Assembly: GCA_019637875.1 (NCBI GenBank)
Contig: JAHBUW010000007.1
Coordinates: 124,001-188,000 of the forward strand
Direction of reading: 5' to 3'
Length of the DNA stretch: 64,000 nucleotides
Source: Pseudobdellovibrionaceae bacterium
GTDB lineage: Bacteria > Bdellovibrionota > Bdellovibrionia > Bdellovibrionales > Bdellovibrionaceae
The notes under the pieces are model-generated. The model was given only the letters and a program-made list of their open reading frames with translations, did not search any database and was not told the DNA's origin. The stretch's first letter is position 1; every line of letters starts with the position of its first letter. The position numbers were made by a program, and so were the translations under genes. Of the stretch, positions 42,036 to 50,740 are shown piece after piece.

Positions 42036-43491
42036 TATCTATCAAAGCTGGCCGGGCCTGCGTGCGCTGAAGCGAATGCTTCCGGACGCCGAGATTCACG
42101 TCTTGGCGCGTCCGCGTTTCATGGGCGCCTTCGAAGGTTTGGATGCCGTTTCGAAGGTGAAGGTCTTTCCGTCGCAAGACATTCTATCCGCTTACGGAGC
42201 GGGGGATGTCGCCGCCACGGCTGCCGAAGGACAGATTCTGACCCCGCGCGATCAGCTCGCGGTCGCGAAAATTGAAAACGTCGTGCGCGATCTGGAAGAC
42301 GAAAGCTACGACTGGATCATCAACTTGTCCTTTTCGCCGTTGTCGGCGGATCTGACGTCGTTGCTCAGCGGACCGGACACGAAGGTGTCGGGTTACACGC
42401 GTTTTGACGACGGGTATCTCAATCTACCCGATGCGATGAGCGCGTATTTCTTCGCGCAGGTTGGTCATGACCGTGGCAATCGCTTTCATCTGTGCGAGAT
42501 CTTCGGCACGCTTTGCGAAGTCGATTTGACGCCCGCGGATTGGCGCGCCCCGGTTCTGCCGGCGGTCCGCACGGAGCTGCCCGGTGAGTATATCGCCGTG
42601 CACGTCGGAGGATCCGAGTCGCACAAATCGATCTCGGTTTCGAAATGGATTTCGATTCTGCGGCACTTGCGCGGTTTGCAGCCGTTCAAGTTCGTTTTGA
42701 TCGGCGGTCAAGAAGACGCCGACAAAGGCCTGCAGCTGCAATCTGTCGCGCCTGACGGCGAGGTGCTGAATCTGGCGGGGCAGCTGTCGCTGCTCGAGAC
42801 CATGTCGGTGATCGCGAACGCGAAGTGTTTGATTGGTCCCGATAGCGCGCCCATCCACATGGCGTCGTTGACGGGAACGCCGACGCTGAATCTGAGTGTC
42901 GGTCAGGTCAATCACTACGAAACCGGTCCCCGCGCGGCGGGCTCGGTCGTGCTGAAAGCGGCTTCCGAGGATGAGCTGATGTCGAACGTGATCGGGGACC
43001 GCTTCATCGAAATGGTGCACGGTCTGCGGTATCCGTTGGGAACGATCGAAGTGAAGCCGGGAACGCCCAGCTACACGGGTTCGACCACGCGCGAGGCGAA
43101 TTTCGTCTGGGACTTCATGCAGGCGATCTACATGGGAACCCAGTTCCCCGCCGTGGAAGAATTGATCTTCCTGGAAGGGATCAAGCAGCTGGCGGACGTG
43201 AATTCGTTCATGCTCGAGCAGCTGGAAGGCGTCCGCACGGTTGAGGATTTGCAAAACCGCAACGCGCTTTTGCAGCGTGGTGAGGAAGTGATCGAGACCA
43301 TCGCGAAATTGGTGCCGGCATTGGCGCCCCTCGTGCGTTGGTACCAAACCGAGAAGGTTCGGGTCGGTCCGCAGCCCTTGGATCGCGTGCTGAGTCGAAA
43401 TATCGAGATCCAGCGCCTGCTTCAAGGCGTGATCGAGATTTACAAACCGGGTGGGGCTCCGGCCACGCAGCCCGAAAAGGATGCCTTATGA
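41998..43491 (+). CDS. Glycosyltransferase family 9 protein, second copy with long C-terminus
   Basis: ATG 41998 begins ILAIQLARLGDIYQSWPGLRALKRMLP. The 497-residue product has the GT9 core (KFVLIGGQEDADKGLQLQSVAPDGEVLNLAGQLSLLETMSVIANAKCLIGPDSAPIHMASLTGTPTLNLSVG) in residues about 1-330 and an extra 160-residue helical region (ADVNSFMLEQLEGVRTVEDLQNRNALLQRGEEVIETIAKLV) not found in heptosyltransferases. It overlaps the next gene by ATGA. A flagellin or envelope glycosyltransferase is likely. Confidence 0.8.
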   Translation: MKILAIQLARLGDIYQSWPGLRALKRMLPDAEIHVLARPRFMGAFEGLDAVSKVKVFPSQDILSAYGAGDVAATAAEGQILTPRDQLAVAKIENVVRDLEDESYDWIINLSFSPLSADLTSLLSGPDTKVSGYTRFDDGYLNLPDAMSAYFFAQVGHDRGNRFHLCEIFGTLCEVDLTPADWRAPVLPAVRTELPGEYIAVHVGGSESHKSISVSKWISILRHLRGLQPFKFVLIGGQEDADKGLQLQSVAPDGEVLNLAGQLSLLETMSVIANAKCLIGPDSAPIHMASLTGTPTLNLSVGQVNHYETGPRAAGSVVLKAASEDELMSNVIGDRFIEMVHGLRYPLGTIEVKPGTPSYTGSTTREANFVWDFMQAIYMGTQFPAVEELIFLEGIKQLADVNSFMLEQLEGVRTVEDLQNRNALLQRGEEVIETIAKLVPALAPLVRWYQTEKVRVGPQPLDRVLSRNIEIQRLLQGVIEIYKPGGAPATQPEKDAL

Positions 43492-44135
43492 TTACGTTGA
43501 GATTTTCCCAAGAGCAACTGCACTCACAGTATCCGGGTTGTCAGACGTTATCTGAGCTGTTCCGCGCGGTCGAAAAGACCGCTGAACACGATGGGCGGGT
43601 GGTTTGTCAGTTCCGGATCAACGGCGTCAACTTCACCGAAGCCGATGAGAAGAAACTCGAACCTCTCAGCATGCGCGAGGTGAACCTCGTCGAAGTCTTG
43701 GTCGATACTCCAGAAAATCTGCTGAATTCCGTCATCGGGAACTGGATCGAGGAACTTCCGCGTATGGTCATCCAAAGCGACGGTATTTCGACGGCGCTGC
43801 GCGAGGACGGCTTCAACGTCCAGTATACGCCCATCGTGCGTTTGATCGACGCGTGCCAGTTTCTGACCGAAAGTTTGGTGTCGATCAAAAGCTTCCCGAA
43901 CCTCAAGGGCGTTCTGGACGAAGACGATTGGGAGAAGAGCACCGCGCAGATGCAAAAAGCCATCAGCGAGACGCTCACCGCCTTCGAAAAGAAGGATTCC
44001 AACTGGGTGGCCGACGTGATTGAATATGACCTGGCGAACTGTCTGCAGCAATGGCAGGACGTTCTGAAGGGTCTGCATGGAAAGCTCAGCTCAGGCGGCC
44101 ACTTTTCGGCCTCTGGTCCTGCGGTTCTCCCGTAA
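43488..44135 (+). CDS. Conserved-looking soluble protein, unknown function
   Basis: A 215-residue product from ATG 43488, coupled to GT9 copy two. Its predicted structure is alpha/beta at the N-terminus (ITLRFSQEQLHSQYPGCQTLSELFRAVEKTAEHDGRVVCQFRINGVNF) and helical at the C-terminus. I recognise no domain. The last 59 bases overlap the kinase gene, so it is part of the coupled series. Confidence 0.65.
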   Translation: MITLRFSQEQLHSQYPGCQTLSELFRAVEKTAEHDGRVVCQFRINGVNFTEADEKKLEPLSMREVNLVEVLVDTPENLLNSVIGNWIEELPRMVIQSDGISTALREDGFNVQYTPIVRLIDACQFLTESLVSIKSFPNLKGVLDEDDWEKSTAQMQKAISETLTAFEKKDSNWVADVIEYDLANCLQQWQDVLKGLHGKLSSGGHFSASGPAVLP

Positions 44136-46140
44136 GGGAACCGCCGGGATCGTTCGTACATCGGCCACGAAGGCGGCTGAAGCGCGCACGTCATCCGGGC
44201 TCGGCTTCGATTGGGCCGAGCTCGTTACGCAGGACTCCGAAGTCATTTCTCAATACTTACGCGCGGGGCAAGTGGCGGTTTTGGTCGTCGACCAAGATCT
44301 GGACCCGCAATTGGCGCACCTGACGGAATGGGTCGGCGCATCCCCGGGTAGCATTCGCATTTTGATTTCCGAACATGCCGATCTGCATTTGATCCGCCAA
44401 GCGATCAACCGGGGACGCATCTACCGAATCGCGCAGTCGCACGACGAAGTGGATGAGCTCGTCGAGGCGGGCCTGCGCGAATTCCACCGCGAGATTCAGC
44501 GGGTGGAGCTGGTGCGCGAGTCCGCGCGCCAGAACCGTGAACTCGAAGAACTCACGCTGAGCCTGGAATCACGGGTCGAAGAACGGACGCAAAACATCCT
44601 CGTCTCGAAAGAGCAGGAAGAGGACAAACTCAATCGCATCCGGCGCCTGGTGAAATTCATCAAGCAGATGACCCAAATCAGCTCGATCGAAGAGCTGCTT
44701 TCGGTGATTCGCAATGATTTGCGCGGCTTTCACCACGTCGTTTCGCCGATCTTGATTTTCCCGGTGGGCGTCGACGAACACAACGTCGTCTATTTTTCCA
44801 AGACGCAGATTCAACTGCGCACCCTCGGCGCGGGTTTCCGCGCGGTGAAGTCGGGACAGCAAAGTTTGGGCGGCGAGGACGACACGCTGCCGGGCCTGCT
44901 GGCGAACGTGCTCGTTCGTCCCGTCGCGAAGCTTCTGCGGCTCGAGATCGAATTGCAGAACCGCCCGGCCCTTTTGGTCGTCGAGCACACGGGGAACGCG
45001 CGTGAGCTGAAGGCGCTCGAGAATCATTTGATCGAACGCCGCAAACCCTTCGGGATGAGCCTGGACCGTCTGCTCCTCGAGATGGAGAACAACTTCAGCT
45101 CGTACCGTTGGGAAAAAACCTTCGATAACTTGAAGAGTCCCATCTCGATCATCGATCGGCAGATGTCGGTGTTGCGCTCGAACCGGCAATTCAACGCCGG
45201 GGCGGGCGCGGTCGCGAACGGCCCCACGGAGCATCGCCGCGGCTCTTGCCACCGCATCTTCGCGGGGCGCGAGGCCTTGTGCGAGGGCTGTCCGGTGCCG
45301 CAAGTGATGGAAACGGGGTTGACCCAAACCGGAGTGGTGCAGGCGGGCGGTCAGGCCTTCGAAGTCCACTCGTATCCGATTCATTTGCAGCACGGTGGAC
45401 CGATCACCAACATCGTGAACATCTACGTCGACATCACGCCCCAGCGCGAGCTGCAGCGGCGGCTCTTGCAAAACGAGAAGATGAGCGCGATCGGCTTACT
45501 TGCCGGCAATATCGCGCACGAGCTGAACAATCCCCTGACGGGGTTGCGGTCGCTCGCGCAGGTGCTCGCGCTGCAAGTCGAGCCGGAAGGGACGATGGCG
45601 CAGGATTTGAAAGAAATCGAAAAGGCCTCGGCGCGCTGTCAGACGATCATCCGCAATCTTTTGGATTTCACGACTCCGGGCGCCCAGCCGCTGCAGACGA
45701 CCACCATGGATGCCATCGTCGAAAAGACTTTGCCGTTCTTGAAGTCGATGCTGCGCAATCACCGCTTGGACCTGCAGCTTCACGCCGAAAAAGCGAACAT
45801 CGAGGTCGAACCCAACCTGATCCAGCAGGTCGTTTTCAATCTGATCAACAATGCTTGCCAGGCGATGAAGAAAAGCGGCACGTTGGGGCTTGAGACCCGC
45901 GTGCAGGACGGCGAGATCGTGTTGACCGTCAGCGATACGGGCGGGGGCATTCCGCCGGAAGTGCAATCGCGAATCTTCGAGCCCTTCTTCACGACGAAAT
46001 CCGAAGGGCACGGGACGGGATTGGGACTGAGTCTTTCGAAAGAGATCGTGGAAAAATTCGGTGGCCGCATCGGCTTTGAAACCGAGCCGGGGACGGGGAC
46101 GCGTTTCTTCGTCCGGCTTCCCGTGAAAGGACGAGCATGA
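44077..46140 (+). CDS. Sensor histidine kinase with degenerate receiver-like N-terminus and PAS-type domain
   Basis: A 687-residue protein. Residues about 40-130 look receiver-like (VAVLVVDQDLD, IRILISEHADLHLIRQAINRGRIYRIA) without the acidic pocket, followed by a coiled coil (LELTLSLESRVEERT), a GAF-like or sensory region, and a PAS region with a Cys motif RGSCHRIFAGREALCEGCPV. The kinase core is complete: phospho-acceptor His481 in GNIAHELNNPLTGL, N-box LINNACQAMKK, DTGGGIPPE, FEPFFTTK and GHGTGLGLSLSKEIV. There are no membrane segments, so sensing is cytoplasmic. The Cys cluster could bind metal, heme or redox signals. Confidence 0.88.
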   Translation: MESSAQAATFRPLVLRFSRKGTAGIVRTSATKAAEARTSSGLGFDWAELVTQDSEVISQYLRAGQVAVLVVDQDLDPQLAHLTEWVGASPGSIRILISEHADLHLIRQAINRGRIYRIAQSHDEVDELVEAGLREFHREIQRVELVRESARQNRELEELTLSLESRVEERTQNILVSKEQEEDKLNRIRRLVKFIKQMTQISSIEELLSVIRNDLRGFHHVVSPILIFPVGVDEHNVVYFSKTQIQLRTLGAGFRAVKSGQQSLGGEDDTLPGLLANVLVRPVAKLLRLEIELQNRPALLVVEHTGNARELKALENHLIERRKPFGMSLDRLLLEMENNFSSYRWEKTFDNLKSPISIIDRQMSVLRSNRQFNAGAGAVANGPTEHRRGSCHRIFAGREALCEGCPVPQVMETGLTQTGVVQAGGQAFEVHSYPIHLQHGGPITNIVNIYVDITPQRELQRRLLQNEKMSAIGLLAGNIAHELNNPLTGLRSLAQVLALQVEPEGTMAQDLKEIEKASARCQTIIRNLLDFTTPGAQPLQTTTMDAIVEKTLPFLKSMLRNHRLDLQLHAEKANIEVEPNLIQQVVFNLINNACQAMKKSGTLGLETRVQDGEIVLTVSDTGGGIPPEVQSRIFEPFFTTKSEGHGTGLGLSLSKEIVEKFGGRIGFETEPGTGTRFFVRLPVKGRA

Positions 46141-46511
46141 CCCGGGCGTTGATCATCGACGATGAACCCTTGGTGCGGCGTTCGCTTGAGCGCGTATTGC
46201 AGGTGTCGGGCTTCGAGGTTCAGCAGGCGGCCGATGGGCTGACCGGGCTGCAGATGTGGCTCGATCAGAAACCCGACGTGGTGCTGCTCGACGTGCTGAT
46301 GCCGGGTCTGTCCGGACCCCAGGTGCTGGAAAAAGTCCCCAGCGAGGTGAAGGCCAACTGCAAAATCATGATGATGTCGGCGTTCACCGGCGAATTCTCC
46401 CAGACGAAGGCCCATGAACTGGGCGCGCACTTGTTCGTGGCGAAACCTTTCGATGATATCTTTGAGGTCGTGAAGAAGGTGAAGACCTTGTTAGGCCAGG
46501 AGAATTCATGA
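46137..46511 (+). CDS. Single-domain response regulator
   Basis: A 124-residue CheY-like receiver overlapping the kinase by ATGA. The acidic pair IIDDEPLVRRS, phospho-Asp52 in VVLLDVLMPGLSG, and Lys in FVAKPFD are conserved. No output domain is attached; signalling probably passes to the adjacent PilZ-like protein or another partner. Confidence 0.92.
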   Translation: MTRALIIDDEPLVRRSLERVLQVSGFEVQQAADGLTGLQMWLDQKPDVVLLDVLMPGLSGPQVLEKVPSEVKANCKIMMMSAFTGEFSQTKAHELGAHLFVAKPFDDIFEVVKKVKTLLGQENS

Positions 46512-46861
46512 GTGCCGTCTACCCCATCGCCGCGTCCATACTGACTCCGGCGAGCCCGACGCCCGTACGGGGCGAAATCTTGAAGCTGACCAATCTCGGG
46601 TTTTTGGTTCAAGTGGCCACCCCCCAGAACTGGCAGACGGGGGACCGGATGCAGGTGCAGTTCGAGCTGCCCGGGGTGGCGCGCGATTACGACGAGCCCG
46701 TTAAAGTCATCAGGGCCTACCTGAAGTGGGTTCAAGGCCCCTCTGAGAAGCTGAAAGTGCAAATCTTTGAAATGCACTTTTTGAGTTTGGCCGCCTCGAA
46801 AAAGTTGGTTATTGATCAGTTCGTCGCCGCTCACAAATCCAGCGCCGACGAATCTGGATGA
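46508..46861 (+). CDS. PilZ-like small protein
   Basis: A 117-residue protein coupled to the regulator gene. VRGEILKLTNLGFLVQVATPQNWQTGDRMQVQFELPG has the beta-barrel pattern of PilZ domains, with RG and TNLGF resembling the two ligand motifs in weakened form. If cyclic di-GMP binding is lost, the domain could still act as a docking module. Position after a kinase and receiver suggests output function. Confidence 0.55.
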   Translation: MSAVYPIAASILTPASPTPVRGEILKLTNLGFLVQVATPQNWQTGDRMQVQFELPGVARDYDEPVKVIRAYLKWVQGPSEKLKVQIFEMHFLSLAASKKLVIDQFVAAHKSSADESG

Positions 46862-47448
46862 GAATCATTTCTGGTAAGTATCGGGGTCACGCCCTGGTTT
46901 CATTTTCCGCCTCGCATATCCGCCCGACCACCGATCGCGTGAAAGAGAGCCTTTTCAACATCTGGCAGAACCAGATGGAGGGCGCGCGCGTTTTGGATCT
47001 CTTTTCGGGAACGGGGAACTTGGGCCTGGAAGCGCTTTCGCGGGGCGCCGCCAGCGTGCAGTTCGTGGACGCGCATCCGAAGTCGATCCAGATCCTGCGG
47101 CAGAACGTCGAAAAGCTGAAGCTGACCGAAGACCACCGCATCATGACGGCGGACGTCTTTCATTTTTTGAAGCGTTACAAAGACGAGCCCTTCGATTTGA
47201 TCTTCATCGACCCTCCGTTCACCGAAGCCATCGCCGACAAGGTCATGGGGGCGGTGGCCCGCAGTTCGAGTTTTCACTCTAACACCCTGATCGCGATTGA
47301 ATCGGGGCGGCGAGAGAAGATCGGCGAAGACTACAAGACCCTCATTCGTTATGATCATCGTGAATTCGGTGACAAGGTGCTGTCCCTGTTCCGCGCGAAG
47401 GACGTTGCGGAAACGGACGCCGTGCCGGATTCGGCTCCGACAGAGTAG
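46858..47448 (+). CDS. rsmD: 16S rRNA (guanine(966)-N(2))-methyltransferase
   Basis: A 196-residue enzyme with MRIISGKYRGHALVSF and IRPTTDRVKESLFNIWQ at the N-terminus, SAM-binding VLDLFSGTGNLGLEALSRGA, and catalytic LIFIDPPF. It methylates G966 of 16S rRNA. Its ATG overlaps the PilZ-like gene by ATGA, joining a housekeeping gene to the flagellar and signalling series. coaD follows, a common neighbour. Confidence 0.95.
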   Translation: MRIISGKYRGHALVSFSASHIRPTTDRVKESLFNIWQNQMEGARVLDLFSGTGNLGLEALSRGAASVQFVDAHPKSIQILRQNVEKLKLTEDHRIMTADVFHFLKRYKDEPFDLIFIDPPFTEAIADKVMGAVARSSSFHSNTLIAIESGRREKIGEDYKTLIRYDHREFGDKVLSLFRAKDVAETDAVPDSAPTE

Positions 47449-47457
47449 GATGTGGTG

Positions 47458-47976
47458 ATGGCGAAAAAAGTGAAAGCGACGGCGGCACGCACCGCGGTTT
47501 ATCCGGGGAGCTTCGATCCGATCACCCTCGGCCACGTCGACATCATCGAACGGGTCGCGCGCACCTTCGATCGCGTGATCGTTTTGATCGCCCGCTCTCC
47601 GGATAAACAAAGCCTGTTCACTCCGGAAATCCGTAAGACCCTGATCGAAAAAAGTCTCGCGCATCTGGATAACGTCGAAGTCGACATCCACGAGGGACTG
47701 ACGACCGACTACGCGAACCGGGTCGGCGCGATGGTGCTGGTGCGGGGATTGCGTGCGGTCGTGGATTTCGAATACGAAGTGTCCATGGCGAACATGAACG
47801 CGAAGCTCGCGCCCGATATCGAAACGCTGCTCGTGTTCGCGCGTCCCGAGTATTACTTTCTGTCCTCACGTTCGGTGAAAGAGGTCGCCCGTCACCAGGG
47901 GGAACTCAGCGGTCTGGTGCCGTCACCGGTGCAGGACGCTCTCTTGAAAATCTTTAAAAAAGGAAAAAAGAAATGA
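47458..47976 (+). CDS. coaD: Pantetheine-phosphate adenylyltransferase
   Basis: A 172-residue nucleotidyltransferase making dephospho-CoA. ATG 47458 has AGGA 7 bases upstream; GTG 47452 is less likely. AVYPGSFDPITLGHVDIIERVA contains the TxGH motif, RGLRAVVDFEYEVSMANMNAKL is the CoA loop, and SSRSVKEVARHQG the C-terminal motif. A basic tail (KKGKKK) ends the protein. Confidence 0.96.
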   Translation: MAKKVKATAARTAVYPGSFDPITLGHVDIIERVARTFDRVIVLIARSPDKQSLFTPEIRKTLIEKSLAHLDNVEVDIHEGLTTDYANRVGAMVLVRGLRAVVDFEYEVSMANMNAKLAPDIETLLVFARPEYYFLSSRSVKEVARHQGELSGLVPSPVQDALLKIFKKGKKK

Positions 47977-49172
47977 TCTCGAATCGCGCGAAGCTTTTGA
48001 AGCCGTCTCCGACTCTGGCCATGGCGAATCGCGCCCGTGAGCTTCAGGCCACGGGGAAAGACGTGATCTCGTTGACCGTCGGTGAGCCCGACTGGCCGAC
48101 GCTCCCGTCGGCGGTGAAGGCGGGCATCCAGGCGATCGAGACGGGCTTCACCAAATACACGGCGGCGTCGGGTACGCCCGAGCTGCGTAAAGCGCTGCGC
48201 CCCTGGATTCAGGAAGAGACCGGCATTGATTACCCCGAAGCGCAGATCGCGGTCGGCAGCGGCGCGAAGTTCGTGATCGCGGCGGCGTTGCAGATGCTCG
48301 TCGATCCGGATGATGAAGTGTTGATCCCGAGCCCCTACTGGGTGTCCTACCCCGTCATGGCGGAACTCGCGGGTGGCGTGCCTCGCACCATCGAGTGCGG
48401 CGAGGCCGACGGCTTCAAGCTGACTCCCGAGCGTCTGCGCAACTCGGTGACGCCGAAATCGAAAGTCCTGATCCTGTGTTCGCCCTCGAATCCCACCGGC
48501 ATCGCCTACAGCGAAGCCGAGTTGAAGGCACTGGCCTCGGTGTTGAAAGAGTTCCCGCAGCTCGTGGTCATCTCGGATGACATCTACAATCGCCTGATGC
48601 TCGACGGCACGGCGATCGCGCCGCATCTGTTGAAGGTCGCGCCCGAACTGCAAGACCGCACGCTGGTCGTGAACGGCGCTTCGAAGGCGTTCTCGATGAC
48701 GGGCTGGCGGATCGGTTGGGTCGCGGGGCCGGCGGCGGTTCTGAAACCCTTGGCGGATTTCTTCTCGCAAACGACTTCGAATCCCACGAGCATCTCGCAG
48801 AAGGCGGCTTTGGCGGCGATCCTGAACGGTCGCGGCGAAATCGCCGCGTCGGTGGTGGAGCTGCGCAAACGCTACGACTCGGGCGCGAAAGCGCTGGCGG
48901 GCGTTCCCGGTCTGAAGGTCGTCCCCGCGCAGGGCGCGTTCTACTTCTGGGTGGACGTGCGCGGCTGGTTCGGCAAAACGACCGCGAACGGTAAGAGTCT
49001 GAAAGGCTCGAAGGACGTGGCGGAAGCGCTGCTGGACGAGTCTTTGATCGCGACCGTCCCGGGCGCCGAGTTCGGCACCGAGGGCTTCCTGCGCCTGAGC
49101 TTCGCCATCGAAGAAAAGCGCATGACCGAGGCGGCGGCGCGCATGAAGGCTTTCGCGGGTTCGCTTAAATAA
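47973..49172 (+). CDS. Class I pyridoxal-phosphate aminotransferase (aspartate aminotransferase type)
   Basis: A 399-residue fold-type I aminotransferase starting in an ATGA overlap with coaD. VGEPDWPTLPSAVKAGIQAIETGFTKYTAASGTPELRKAL, CSPSNPTGIAYSEAEL, the cofactor lysine motif NGASKAFSMTGWRIGWVAGP and the C-terminal LRLSFA arginine are conserved. It resembles the Ib subgroup aspartate aminotransferases; prephenate use in this subgroup is possible. Confidence 0.9.
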   Translation: MISNRAKLLKPSPTLAMANRARELQATGKDVISLTVGEPDWPTLPSAVKAGIQAIETGFTKYTAASGTPELRKALRPWIQEETGIDYPEAQIAVGSGAKFVIAAALQMLVDPDDEVLIPSPYWVSYPVMAELAGGVPRTIECGEADGFKLTPERLRNSVTPKSKVLILCSPSNPTGIAYSEAELKALASVLKEFPQLVVISDDIYNRLMLDGTAIAPHLLKVAPELQDRTLVVNGASKAFSMTGWRIGWVAGPAAVLKPLADFFSQTTSNPTSISQKAALAAILNGRGEIAASVVELRKRYDSGAKALAGVPGLKVVPAQGAFYFWVDVRGWFGKTTANGKSLKGSKDVAEALLDESLIATVPGAEFGTEGFLRLSFAIEEKRMTEAAARMKAFAGSLK

Positions 49173-49252
49173 CAGGCATCTCACTCCGTTTTCATTGCCT
49201 GGAATCTGGCGTCAGGGCTTGATTGTCCCGCGTGCCGTGAGAGGTTCCGGGC

Positions 49253-50320
49253 ATGAAAAACACCCACTTGTTCACGAAAACCATGATCGTTCTGGCGGGT
49301 TTGACTCTCGCCGCTTGTGCCTCGCAACCCCATACTCCCGAGAAGCTCGCGACCGAGCCCGCCGCGGACTCGCGTGAGGTCGGAATCAAAGCGCTGAACC
49401 GTATGGCCGGTTGCTACATCGTCGACTACAGCTACACCGAGACCGAAGCGCTGAAGAAGGGCTACCAAGTCGACAAACGCGTCTACGACGTGAACCGCGA
49501 CAAAGCGGTCAAAGAGTGGATCTATCCCGAAGAAGTGACGCCGAACCGTCTGCGCCTGCAGCACGTGATGTTCTTCACCGATAAGACCGGCAAGATGGTT
49601 GCGGGCTCGGAGCTGAAGCACCATGCGGAAGACTGGGAGTACACGGCTCCGTATTGGTATGACTTCACCGCGCCGAACACTTGGGCCGTGAAGCCTATCG
49701 ACGCGAACGGGAAGACCTGGCTCCGTCGCATCACCAATCTGGATGACGGTCTTCGCTATCAGTGTGCGGCCCAGTGGACCGGCGGCGCGAATCCCGAGTG
49801 GAAGTGCGACAACTACGCGCCGATCCCCGGCCGGGAAACTCGCGACATGAAACGTAAGGACTACCAGACGCTGGATCGTTCGACTCGCGTGATCGTGTAC
49901 GGCGACAGCTGGCTCGAGCGCCAAGACAACGTGAAGACCCTGCACGATGCGAAAGGCCGCGCGCCGCTCGCGAAAGAACTCGGTAAAAACTGGTACGTCC
50001 GCGTGCCCGATCACGAGTGCTCGGAAATCCGCGCGTGGATGGCGCCCCGTCAGGCGTTCTGGACTCTGCTCCGCGAAACTTGGGATCAAGAGCTGAACGG
50101 CCAAGCCGGCGTTCAAGAGGCGATCCCCGCTGGACAACCGCCGCGCTTCATGAAAATGGGCGAGATCGAAGACAAGTACTACAAAGAGAACCTGAAGAAT
50201 CCCGAGACACGTGAAAAAGTCCGCGCGGAAATGCTTCAAGTGATCGCGAATTACAAAAAGGCTTCGGTTGATGCGGCCGCGGCGACCGCGACCTCCAATA
50301 AACCGAGCGTGAAAAAATGA
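49253..50320 (+). CDS. DUF6607-like lipoprotein
   Basis: A 355-residue protein with lipobox TLAAC. CYIVDYSYTETEALKKGYQVDKRVYDVNRDKAVKEWIYPEE, LQHVMFF and LKHHAEDWEYTAPYWYDF resemble the DUF6607 family found in Gram-negative bacteria; the recurrent His and Trp in this region are typical. The function of the family is unknown. It overlaps a small secreted protein by ATGA, and the pair is likely one unit. Confidence 0.72.
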   Translation: MKNTHLFTKTMIVLAGLTLAACASQPHTPEKLATEPAADSREVGIKALNRMAGCYIVDYSYTETEALKKGYQVDKRVYDVNRDKAVKEWIYPEEVTPNRLRLQHVMFFTDKTGKMVAGSELKHHAEDWEYTAPYWYDFTAPNTWAVKPIDANGKTWLRRITNLDDGLRYQCAAQWTGGANPEWKCDNYAPIPGRETRDMKRKDYQTLDRSTRVIVYGDSWLERQDNVKTLHDAKGRAPLAKELGKNWYVRVPDHECSEIRAWMAPRQAFWTLLRETWDQELNGQAGVQEAIPAGQPPRFMKMGEIEDKYYKENLKNPETREKVRAEMLQVIANYKKASVDAAAATATSNKPSVKK

Positions 50321-50604
50321 TCGCGCGTTCGCTCGCGGCGCTGTCCGTCGTCTGGTTCGCGGGGGTTTCGGCCTTCGCGCACGGGACCGTGACTTCGCAA
50401 ATGAAAGTCGCGACCCAAAAGGTCGTCGAGATCTTCGACGTCGCCCACAAAGACGACGCCGACAAGGTCACCCAAATCACCGTCGAAAAGAAAGGCGAGG
50501 AGCAGTTCCTCGTCGTCGTGAAGCTTCCGCTGAAGTCCTACCAGTACGACTGCGGACTCGATATCCCCACGCCCAAGAAGTGGGGCTGCGCCGAAAAGCG
50601 CTAG
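50317..50604 (+). CDS. Small secreted protein paired with the DUF6607-like lipoprotein
   Basis: A 95-residue product with signal peptide MIARSLAALSVVWFAGVSAFA followed by HGTVTSQMKVATQ. The mature part is about 73 residues, with two Cys (YDCGLDI, KWGCAEK) that may pair. It may correspond to the DUF6488 family that accompanies DUF6607 in other genomes, but I cannot confirm that by search. Confidence 0.65.
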   Translation: MIARSLAALSVVWFAGVSAFAHGTVTSQMKVATQKVVEIFDVAHKDDADKVTQITVEKKGEEQFLVVVKLPLKSYQYDCGLDIPTPKKWGCAEKR

Positions 50605-50630
50605 CCGCGCATTGGGCCGGTACACCCTCG

Positions 50631-50666
50631 ACCTTCGGCTCGGGAACTCCTTTCCCGGGCGAAGGT
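50631..50666 (+). terminator. Hairpin between the small secreted gene and the DUF2802 gene
   Basis: ACCTTCG (50631-50637) pairs with CGAAGGT (50660-50666) and an inner CGGGA/TCCCG helix; no U-tract follows. Confidence 0.5.
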
Positions 50667-50740
50667 CCGAATCTCCTCGCCTCCCTGACTTCAGCCAAGT
50701 TCCCCTGATAAACTGATCCCATGCAGGGGGTGAGTTCAGG

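Noticed and set aside
47892-49184. A 430-codon minus-strand frame opposite the aminotransferase gene
   Set aside because: The product is Arg/His-rich, typical of an antisense shadow in GC-rich DNA.
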